The notes beneath the pieces are model-generated. The model was not told where the DNA came from. It did no database searches and worked only from the letters and a program-made list of their open reading frames with translations. A stretch of 7,004 nt of DNA from Acidobacteriota bacterium (GTDB taxonomy: Bacteria; Acidobacteriota; Terriglobia; Acidoferrales; 2-02-FULL-67-57). The DNA is taken from contig JACQTG010000201.1 in NCBI GenBank assembly GCA_016210895.1, positions 1 to 7,004 on the forward strand, read 5' to 3'. A program made the position numbers and the translations under genes. Positions within the stretch are counted from its first letter, which is position 1. Every line of letters starts with the position of its first letter. This document shows, piece by piece, positions 1-6,638 of the stretch.

Positions 1-1
1 C

Positions 2-142
2 CAGCAGGCCGACTCGCAGGTCGAGCGGCAGGCCTGGATCAACCACTCGGTCACGCCGGAAAACGAAGACAACGACGCCTACGTCCGCGCGCAGCGGCCG
101 AGTGACCACCGCCCCAACAGCGTCGTCCTCAACGTCTCCTGA
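2..142 (+). CDS. C-terminal end of unidentified protein, possibly endonuclease/exonuclease/phosphatase fold (partial)
   Basis: This is an open frame of 46 codons entering from the left edge and ending at TGA (140-142); the start lies outside the window. Nearly all its codons end in G or C, as in the neighbouring genes, which supports it being coding. The peptide is hydrophilic (ERQAWINHSVTPENEDNDAY) and ends SDHRPNSVVLNVS. A Ser-Asp-His-x-Pro stretch followed by a short hydrophobic strand at the extreme C-terminus is how many endonuclease/exonuclease/phosphatase (EEP) proteins end, where the Asp-His pair is catalytic. That match rests on one short motif, so the family call is tentative. The gene is convergent with pckA, 88 bases away, and I see no U-tract terminator after it. 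Confidence 0.6.
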   Translation, partial: QQADSQVERQAWINHSVTPENEDNDAYVRAQRPSDHRPNSVVLNVS

Positions 143-164
143 AGCGGCGCGAAGGTGGAAAAAG

Positions 165-230
165 CGGGTCCCTCGCCCTGACCCCGAAGCTTCGCGGCGA
201 GACTCGGAATGACAGGGTGGGTGCGGTCCC

Positions 231-232
<2 letters not shown>
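165..232. repeat. Palindromic intergenic repeat-like element between convergent genes
   Basis: The element contains an inverted repeat CTCGCC (172-177) / GGCGAG (196-201) around a perfect 10-base palindrome CGAAGCTTCG (185-194). It continues into CTCGGAATGACAGGG. The octamer GGTCCCTC occurs at 167-174 and again at 225-232, so a second unit seems to begin just where pckA ends; the pckA stop codon (231-233) lies in the second copy. The pattern TCCCTCG...CTCGGAATGACA is like short elements I recall being dispersed between genes of Acidobacteriota and similar genomes; copy number cannot be judged from one window. There is no U-tract, so it is not a classical intrinsic terminator, although the hairpin could still stabilise 3' ends. 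Confidence 0.4.
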
Positions 233-1847
<1,615 letters not shown>

Positions 1848-1906
1848 CGTGCGTGCTGACTCCTTCGCCTGCGGACGCGGCGCCCCTTCCCCCGCGCAGC
1901 CTGCCC

Positions 1907-1941
1907 ATACTACCCGCTCCCTGGCCGCACCCGCAAGTCAA
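1907..1941 (-). promoter_or_regulatory. Candidate pckA promoter
   Basis: On the minus strand a TAGTAT hexamer (1907-1912, 4/6 to the -10 consensus) lies 18 bases downstream of TTGCGG (1931-1936), which overlaps a better -35 match, TTGACT (1936-1941), that is spaced too far away (23 bases). The predicted start near 1900 would give a leader of about 53 bases containing the AAGGAG site. It is a weak match found by eye; the spacing problem leaves real doubt. Confidence 0.28.
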
Positions 1942-2039
1942 GCGCAGTGGGAGAACTGGATGCAGCGATCGACAAATGACAATGTGAAGGGTGTTTTCCC
2001 GAGCTCGGGCGTGCCATCATACAGGGCAACATCTTGGCC

Positions 2040-2045
2040 AAGGAG
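2040..2045 (+). promoter_or_regulatory. Ribosome binding site that sets the YnfA-like start
   Basis: AAGGAG lies 7 bases before ATG 2053 and 10 before the adjacent ATG 2056. It decides against the longer in-frame reading from 1828, which would overlap the start of pckA and add a low-complexity, non-family N-terminus. Confidence 0.75.
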
Positions 2046-2052
2046 CAATCGG

Positions 2053-2379
2053 ATGATGGTGGTGCGCTCGGTGCTACTGTTTCTGCTGGCGGGGTTGTGT
2101 GAGATTGGCGGCGGCTATCTGGTCTGGCGCTGGTGGCGGGAGGGCGCGCCGTGGCTCGTCGGGCTCGCCGGGGCTCTGGTGCTGTTCCTCTACGGAATTG
2201 TTCCCACCTATCAGCCGGCTCATTTCGGCCGGGTCTATGCGGCCTACGGCGGCATCTTCGTGGTGCTCTCCCTGCTCTGGGGCTGGCAGGTGGATCGCAT
2301 CGCGCCTGATCGCTACGACCTGCTTGGCGGTTTACTGTGCGTGGTAGGGGTGGCGGTCATTATGTACTGGCCGCGCTGA
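2053..2379 (+). CDS. ynfA: UPF0060 family small membrane protein, YnfA-like
   Basis: This is a 108-residue inner-membrane protein, the same length as E. coli YnfA. Four hydrophobic segments are visible at about residues 5-25, 33-51, 61-79 and 89-106. Family landmarks are [15 protein letters not shown] (11-25) and [13 protein letters not shown] (59-71), followed by [14 protein letters not shown] (80-93) and a short Arg-ending tail MYWPR. YnfA proteins are related to the small multidrug resistance (SMR) fold and some have been linked to efflux, but the physiological substrate here is unknown. The start is ATG 2053, chosen for AAGGAG at 2040-2045; the next codon is also ATG. It is a single gene, divergent from pckA and convergent with the mla operon. 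I found no convincing promoter by eye. Confidence 0.93.
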   Translation: MMVVRSVLLFLLAGLCEIGGGYLVWRWWREGAPWLVGLAGALVLFLYGIVPTYQPAHFGRVYAAYGGIFVVLSLLWGWQVDRIAPDRYDLLGGLLCVVGVAVIMYWPR

Positions 2380-2455
2380 GGGAAAGGAGACATGGGGTTG
2401 GCATGCGCGCGGACACGCGGCGGGTGCACAGCACCTCTTCCGGACTCAGCACGAT

Positions 2456-2493
2456 AAAAAAACGCCCCGTCCCCAAGCTTTCGGGGACGGGGC
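2456..2493 (-). terminator. Intrinsic terminator of the mlaEFD operon
   Basis: A perfect 11-bp stem pairs GCCCCGTCCCC (2464-2474) with GGGGACGGGGC (2483-2493) around an 8-base loop. Read on the minus strand it is followed by seven U residues (2456-2462). It lies about 30 bases past the mlaD stop. There is no U-tract on the plus-strand side, so it should act mainly in the mlaD direction and not for the convergent ynfA gene. Confidence 0.92.
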
Positions 2494-2523
2494 AAGGCCA
2501 AGCGGGAGGTTTCTCGAGCCGGG

Positions 2524-3576
2524 CTAGAAGATGCTGAACTTGATGCGCAGGTACTTCTTGGGGTTCTTGCGGAAGTCGCTGATGAGGGCACGGAGCTCGG
2601 TGCTGAAGTGGTTGATGTTGTCGTAGAGCTGCGGGTCGCGAAAGACCTTGCCGGCGGTGCCTTCGCCTTCGTCGAGGCGGCCGGTGACGGACTGGAGGTT
2701 GTCGAAGGTCTTGGTGGCGGACTGGTAGAGAGCGTCGTCCGTGGCGAGCTTGCCCAGCGTCCCCTTGCCGTTCTCGATGTTGTCGAAGAGCTTGCTGGCG
2801 CCGGTGACGAACTTTTTCGTCTCGTCGTGGATGGTGGGGTCATAGATGAACTTGCCCAACGTGCCCTTGCCCGCCTCGATGTCGGCCACGATGGTGTCGG
2901 CGCGGGCGACGACCTGGTCAAAGCGGTTGTAGAGCTCCTCGCTCATCACCAGCTTGCCCACCGTACCTTCCCCGGCGGCGGCGCGCGCGGTCATCAGGCG
3001 CACGTTGTCCACGGCGCTGTCGATGCGGCGGTAGAGCGTGTCGTCGGCGACCAGCTTGCCTACCGTGCCCTGGCCCTGGTTCACCCGGGCCACAATGTCC
3101 TTCAGGTTGTCGGTGATGACGCCCGCGTTGTAGACCACCTCTTTGATCGTCGGCCGGGCCGCGCCGGGAATCACGCCGCCCGCACGCAGCACTTCACCCG
3201 AAACGCCGCGGGTGATTTCGAGCACGCCTTCCCCGAGCAGACCTTCCGTGGTCACGTAAGCTTCCGAGTCGGTGCGGATGTCGGCCTGGTAGAGCTGCTG
3301 GACGCGTACGCCGACCTCGACGTGCCGGCGCGGGTCCTGGCGGAACTCGGACAGCCGCACGCGCTCCACCGTGCCCACCTCGACCCCCGCCAGGCGCACC
3401 GGCGAGCCGACGGTGAGCCCGGCGCCCTCGGGCACGTAGGTTTTCAACCGGTACTGCGGCGCAAACACGGCGCCGCCGCCGGTGACGTAGAAGATAAACG
3501 TCGCCAGAATCACCAATGCGCCCAGAACAAAGATTCCGACGCGCAGTTGCGACCAACTAACCGTTCCTCGTGGCAT
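2524..3576 (-). CDS. mlaD: MCE-domain lipid transport protein (MlaD-like) with C-terminal 34-residue repeats
   Basis: This is the membrane-anchored substrate-binding subunit of the MCE/Mla ABC lipid transporter, facing the periplasm. One N-terminal membrane anchor spans about residues 12-33, followed by a single MCE domain (about 38-123) with the typical GSPVRLAGVEVGTVERV (57-73) and TEGLLGEGVLEITRG (110-124). It is far longer (350 residues) than E. coli MlaD (about 183). The excess is a helical tail containing five exact 34-residue repeats (see separate entry) and a basic end, FRKNPKKYLRIKFSIF. The start ATG 3576 has GGGAGG (3583-3588) at a 6-base gap. It is third in the operon after mlaE and mlaF, with an 85-base gap before it, and last before the terminator. 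The MCE family is certain; the transported lipid is not known, and a Ttg2C-like name is equally valid. Confidence 0.94.
   Translation of the reverse strand: MPRGTVSWSQLRVGIFVLGALVILATFIFYVTGGGAVFAPQYRLKTYVPEGAGLTVGSPVRLAGVEVGTVERVRLSEFRQDPRRHVEVGVRVQQLYQADIRTDSEAYVTTEGLLGEGVLEITRGVSGEVLRAGGVIPGAARPTIKEVVYNAGVITDNLKDIVARVNQGQGTVGKLVADDTLYRRIDSAVDNVRLMTARAAAGEGTVGKLVMSEELYNRFDQVVARADTIVADIEAGKGTLGKFIYDPTIHDETKKFVTGASKLFDNIENGKGTLGKLATDDALYQSATKTFDNLQSVTGRLDEGEGTAGKVFRDPQLYDNINHFSTELRALISDFRKNPKKYLRIKFSIF
2566..3075 (-). repeat. Five tandem 34-residue (102-bp) repeats in the MCE protein
   Basis: The motif G-x-G-T-[VLA]-G-K-[LFV] begins at residues 168, 202, 236, 270 and 304, giving an exact 34-residue period without insertions. 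Each unit continues with about two residues, then an acidic or D-P/D-D pair and [LI][YH] at motif positions 14-15, then about 19 residues of helix-like sequence. Individual cores are GQGTVGKLVADDTLY, GEGTVGKLVMSEELY, GKGTLGKFIYDPTIH, GKGTLGKLATDDALY and GEGTAGKVFRDPQLY. The copies are well diverged, so this is an old protein-level repeat, not a recent DNA duplication. One or two copies of this motif are familiar to me from MCE proteins. Confidence 0.9.
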
Positions 3577-3628
3577 GGTGAACCTCCCGCCTTAGGCTAC
3601 GCCGTACAGCGTACCCGTACTCACCCTG

Positions 3629-3658
3629 ATTGTAGCCGAAACGCCGGCCTGGCTGCCG
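3629..3658 (-). promoter_or_regulatory. Possible internal promoter before mlaD
   Basis: In the 85-base gap between mlaF and mlaD the minus strand carries TACAAT (3629-3634, 5/6 to the -10 consensus). Only a poor -35, TCGGCA, is found, at a 19-base spacing (about 3654-3659). Transcription would start near 3622, giving a leader of about 46 bases with GGGAGG. It is low-confidence; mlaD can equally be transcribed from upstream of mlaE. Confidence 0.2.
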
Positions 3659-3661
3659 ACG

Positions 3662-4522
3662 TCAGGGCAGGAAGCGGCGGAGGTAGGGGTCGCGCTGGGC
3701 CTTGAACTCGGCCGGGCTGCCGTCAAAGGCGATGCGGCCGTCGCGCAGCAGGAGAAAGCGGGTTCGGGTGGGGTGCTGGCGGCCGTCGCTGGCCGCGGGC
3801 TGCAACCCACCGCGTTCCGCGTCGAAGTAGAAGTTGGCCAGGGTGAAGGCGTCCTGGAGGCGGTGGGTGACGACGATGGAGCTGACCTGGCTGACGTCGC
3901 GCGACTTGATGATCAGGGTGTTGATGGTGTGCGAGGTCACCGGGTCGAGCCCGCCCGTGGGCGAATCGTACAGGATGGCAGCCGGCTCGGTAATGAGGGC
4001 GCGCGCGATGCCTACGCGGCGCTTCATCCCGCCGGAAAGCTCGGCCGGGAACTTGCCAATCGCGGCCTCGAGCTCGACGAAGCGCAGCACCTCGCGCACA
4101 CGCCGCTCGATCTGTTCGTCCGTGTAGTCCTTGTCGCCGTGCGCGCGCTCTTCGAGCAATCGGAAAGCCACGTTCTCATAGACGGTCAGTGAGTCAAACA
4201 GTGCGCTTTCCTGAAACACAATTCCTAATCGCGTCCGCAGCGGAAACAACTCCTCTTCTTCGAGCTCGGTGATGTCGGTGCCGAAGACGCGGATACGGCC
4301 GGCATCCGGCCGCAGCAGGCCGAGCGCAAGCTTCAGAATGACGGTCTTCCCCGATCCGGTGACGCCCAACAGGGCGAGGGTTTCGCCGGTGTAGAGGGTG
4401 AAGGAAACGCCACTGAGGACGGTCTTGTCGGCGAAGGCAAGCTCGACGTCGTCGAAGGCGATGACCTCACCGCTGGCCGGGATGCGCAAGCCGCTTACCA
4501 TCCCATAGCCCCGATAATCCAC
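3662..4522 (-). CDS. mlaF: MCE/Mla transporter ATP-binding protein (MlaF-like) with Ser at the Walker B Glu position
   Basis: This is the cytoplasmic ATPase subunit that drives the MlaE permease. Of 286 residues, the ABC core shows Walker A GVTGSGKT (53-60), Q-loop Gln104 in VFQES, signature LSGGMKRR (162-169), Walker B AAILYD (181-186), D-loop GGLDP (190-194) and H-loop His220 in VVTHRL. The residue after Walker B Asp186 is Ser187 (TCG, 3962-3964), where the catalytic Glu normally stands (YDSPTGGLDP). Between His220 and the last strand (FLLLRDGRIAFDGSP) there is an extra segment of roughly 20 residues (about 234-255). The 4522 start overlaps mlaE by 28 bases. The inner ATG at 4501 (residue 8, MVSGLRI) overlaps by 7 and is equally plausible; neither has a good Shine-Dalgarno site, so translation is probably coupled to mlaE. 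Confidence 0.93.
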   Translation of the reverse strand: MDYRGYGMVSGLRIPASGEVIAFDDVELAFADKTVLSGVSFTLYTGETLALLGVTGSGKTVILKLALGLLRPDAGRIRVFGTDITELEEEELFPLRTRLGIVFQESALFDSLTVYENVAFRLLEERAHGDKDYTDEQIERRVREVLRFVELEAAIGKFPAELSGGMKRRVGIARALITEPAAILYDSPTGGLDPVTSHTINTLIIKSRDVSQVSSIVVTHRLQDAFTLANFYFDAERGGLQPAASDGRQHPTRTRFLLLRDGRIAFDGSPAEFKAQRDPYLRRFLP

Positions 4523-5289
4523 AGCAGCAGCTTGGCCATAAAGAAGTTGACCACCAGCACGAGCACCGAGGCCGCCACCACCGCCTCGGTCGTCGCCCGG
4601 CCCACGCCTTGCGTGCCGCCGCGCGCCGTGAGCCCGAAGTAGCAGCCAACGGTGGAAATGATGAAGCCGAAGACAAAGGGCTTGGTGATGCCCTGCAAGG
4701 CGTCGCCAAACTCGATCGCTTGTAAGCTCCGCGTCCAGTATTGAACCGGGTTCAGCCGCACCACGAAGTAGGAAACCAGGAAGCCCCCGACCAAGCCGAG
4801 AAAATCAGCGATGATGGTCAGCAGTGGCTGCATCAACACGCTGGCGACGACGCGCGGCGTGACCAGCTTTTTCATCGGATCGGTGCCCAGGGCGCGCATG
4901 GCGTCCACCTGCTCGCTCACCAGCATCGAGCCGAGCTCGGAGGCGATGCCGCTCGAGACCCGCCCGGCGACCAGCAGCGCCGTAATCACCGGCCCAATCT
5001 CCCGCACCAGGGCGATGGCCACGACGTCGCCCGTCATCGCCGGCGAGCCAAAGCGCACGAACTGGTCGGCCGTCTGCAGCACCAGCACGGCACCGATGAA
5101 CATCCCCGCCAGGGCCACGATGGGCAGGGAGCCCACGCCAATGATGTCCATCTGGTAGAGGGTATCGCTCAGGTAGCGCGGGGTGAGGAAGACGTTGCGC
5201 ACGGAGCGCCAGGCGAGCAGGCTGAAGTCCTGCACCGCCAGGACTTTTTCCTTGAACAGGCCATTGACGTAGGCGGCAACTTCCCGCAT
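4495..5289 (-). CDS. mlaE: MCE/Mla lipid transporter permease (MlaE family)
   Basis: This is the inner-membrane permease of the lipid ABC transporter, which binds MlaF on the cytoplasmic side and carries the MCE protein on the periplasmic side. The 264 residues fit the family (about 260). The N-terminal interfacial helix (1-45) leads to hydrophobic segments at about 48-73, 95-112, 145-178, 203-222 and 232-260. The family hallmark REIGPVITALLVAGRVSSG (96-114) and ELGSMLVSEQVDAMRALGTDP (118-138) includes the coupling region facing MlaF; ARGGTQGVGRATTEAVV (222-238) is also typical. It is first in the operon: its stop overlaps the mlaF start, and mlaD follows. No clear Shine-Dalgarno site precedes ATG 5289, although the start fits the family N-terminus. 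Confidence 0.96.
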   Translation of the reverse strand: MREVAAYVNGLFKEKVLAVQDFSLLAWRSVRNVFLTPRYLSDTLYQMDIIGVGSLPIVALAGMFIGAVLVLQTADQFVRFGSPAMTGDVVAIALVREIGPVITALLVAGRVSSGIASELGSMLVSEQVDAMRALGTDPMKKLVTPRVVASVLMQPLLTIIADFLGLVGGFLVSYFVVRLNPVQYWTRSLQAIEFGDALQGITKPFVFGFIISTVGCYFGLTARGGTQGVGRATTEAVVAASVLVLVVNFFMAKLLLWIIGAMGW

Positions 5290-5320
5290 GGTTTGGCGGC
5301 CGCACCCGAATGCTGCGGCC

Positions 5321-5377
5321 CCTGAGGTGCCTCACTCTAGCAAACCTGAGGCAGCGGAGGCAAACCAGGCACCTGAG
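5321..5377. promoter_or_regulatory. Cluster of short repeats, possible operator
   Basis: CCTGAG occurs at 5321-5326, 5345-5350 and 5372-5377. The first copy lies within the inverted repeat TGAGG-TG-CCTCA (5323-5334). GCAAACC occurs at 5340-5346 and 5360-5366, 20 bases (about two helix turns) apart. AGGTGCCT and AGGCACCT form a wider inverted pair. Together they cover the putative mlaE promoter and lie upstream of aroC. Binding by a regulator is inference. Confidence 0.3.
5334..5363 (-). promoter_or_regulatory. Candidate mlaE operon promoter
   Basis: On the minus strand TTGCCT (5358-5363, 4/6 to the -35 consensus) is followed after 18 bases by TAGAGT (5334-5339, 4/6 to the -10 consensus). Initiation near 5327 would leave a leader of about 38 bases. 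It sits inside the cluster of CCTGAG and TGAGG repeats described next. It was found by eye only. Confidence 0.35.
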
Positions 5378-5422
5378 CGCTGCGCACTTGTCGTCGGCTT
5401 CAGCTGGCCCCCTTGCTTCCTT

Positions 5423-5451
5423 TTGCCTCCCGACTCGCGCTTCGCTAGAAT
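5423..5451 (+). promoter_or_regulatory. Candidate aroC promoter, nearly leaderless
   Basis: TTGCCT (5423-5428, 4/6 to the -35 consensus), a 17-base spacer and TAGAAT (5446-5451, 5/6 to the -10 consensus) form the best sigma-70-type promoter in the window. A start about 7 bases after the -10 (near 5458) would be only about 5 bases before ATG 5463. No Shine-Dalgarno site is present there. Confidence 0.55.
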
Positions 5452-5462
5452 CCGAGCCCAGA

Positions 5463-6632
5463 ATGTTTCGTTTTCAGACGGCGGGCGAGTCGCACGGCCA
5501 GGCGCTCCTGGCCTGGGTGTCGGGCTTGCCGGCCGGCATCCCGGTTGATTTTGACTTCATCACCCGCGAGCTGCGCCGCCGCCAAGCGGGCTACGGGCGC
5601 GGCGGCCGGATGAAGATCGAGCAGGATCGCGCCGAGTTCATCGCCGGCGTGCGCTTCGGCCAGACCACCGGGGCCCCCATCGCCCTGCTGATCGAAAACA
5701 AAGACTGGAAGAACTGGGCCGAAGCGCTGCCGGTGGAACACAGCCCCGCGGCGGAAAAGCAGCGTCCGCTCACAGAACCCCGCCCGGGCCACGCCGACCT
5801 GGCCGGGGCGCTCAAGTTCAACCTCTACGACGCGCGCACCATCCTCGAGCGCGCCAGCGCCCGCGAAACCGCCGCCCGCACCGCCGCTGGCGCCCTGGCC
5901 AAGCTCTTCCTGCAGCACTTTGGGATTGAAGTTCTGAGCCACGTCATCGCCATCGGCAGCGTGCGCCTGGAGCGCCGGGCCCGCTGGGAAGAGATTGTGC
6001 GGGCCTGCGCCGACGTCGAGGCACCTTTCCGCGCAGTGGACGGGGAGCTGGAGCAGCGGATGAAGGCGCTGGTGGACCGCGCGACGGAGGAGCGCGACTC
6101 GCTGGGCGGGGTGTTCGAGGTTGTTGCGCACAACGTGCCACCGGGCCTCGGCTCGCACACTAACTGGGACGAAAAGCTCGACGGCCTGCTCGCCCAGGCA
6201 GTGATGTCCATCCAGGCGGTGAAGGCGGTGGAGATCGGCACCGGAGTGGCGAGCGCGGCGGCGTTCGGCTCCGAGGTGCACGACGCAATCGGCTACGACG
6301 CGCAAGCCCGGCGCTTCACCCGGCCCACTAACTACGCCGGCGGGCTCGAGGGCGGCATCTCGAACGGCGAAGACATCCGCGTGGCCGCCTATCTCAAGCC
6401 AATCTCGACCCTGCGGCAGCCTTTGCAGTCGGTGAACCTGAAGACGAAAGAACCGGTGCGCGCGGCCTACGAGCGCGCGGACGTCTGCGTGGTGCCGGCG
6501 GCGGGGGTCGCGGGTGAGGCGATGGTGGCGCTGGCCTTGGCGCGGGCGCTGCGAGAAAAATTCGGCGGCGACACGCTGGAGGAGGCCCTGCGCACCTTCC
6601 GCGCCTACCAGCAGCAACTCAAAGATTTTTAG
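5463..6632 (+). CDS. aroC: Chorismate synthase
   Basis: This FMN-dependent enzyme turns 5-enolpyruvylshikimate-3-phosphate into chorismate, the last common step to aromatic amino acids, folate and quinones. At 389 residues it has the longer Bacillus-type length rather than the approximately 361 of E. coli. Landmarks: MFRFQTAGESHG (1-12) with catalytic His11; RPGHADL (107-113) with the second catalytic His110; ERASARETAARTAAG (129-143), the flavin/phosphate-binding signature; GGLEGGISNGEDI (293-305); and YERADVCVVPAAGV (336-349) with Asp340. All active-site residues appear intact. The open frame extends 51 codons upstream to 5310, but homology begins at MFRFQT and the promoter lies in that stretch, so ATG 5463 is chosen. 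There is no Shine-Dalgarno site. def follows after 6 bases. Confidence 0.97.
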   Translation: MFRFQTAGESHGQALLAWVSGLPAGIPVDFDFITRELRRRQAGYGRGGRMKIEQDRAEFIAGVRFGQTTGAPIALLIENKDWKNWAEALPVEHSPAAEKQRPLTEPRPGHADLAGALKFNLYDARTILERASARETAARTAAGALAKLFLQHFGIEVLSHVIAIGSVRLERRARWEEIVRACADVEAPFRAVDGELEQRMKALVDRATEERDSLGGVFEVVAHNVPPGLGSHTNWDEKLDGLLAQAVMSIQAVKAVEIGTGVASAAAFGSEVHDAIGYDAQARRFTRPTNYAGGLEGGISNGEDIRVAAYLKPISTLRQPLQSVNLKTKEPVRAAYERADVCVVPAAGVAGEAMVALALARALREKFGGDTLEEALRTFRAYQQQLKDF

Positions 6633-6638
6633 CGCGCG

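Noticed and set aside
2456..2493. Terminator hairpin as a bidirectional terminator also serving ynfA
   Set aside because: The U-tract exists only on the minus-strand side; the plus-strand side continues AAGGCCAAGCGG.
2608..3705. 365-codon open frame on the plus strand antisense to mlaD
   Set aside because: It mirrors a gene with clear MCE homology, has no recognisable domain, and arises from the high third-position GC.
4741..5325. 194-codon plus-strand frame opposite mlaE, rich in His and Gln
   Set aside because: It is the reverse reading of a membrane protein gene with strong MlaE motifs; the His/Gln runs follow from the opposite-strand codons.
5310..5462. 51-codon N-terminal extension of chorismate synthase
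   Set aside because: The family N-terminus is MFRFQTAGESHG at 5463, and the best promoter lies inside the extension.
5445..6617. 390-codon open frame on the minus strand antisense to aroC
   Set aside because: aroC is certain on the other strand; the reverse translation is Arg/His/Ala-rich with no family features.
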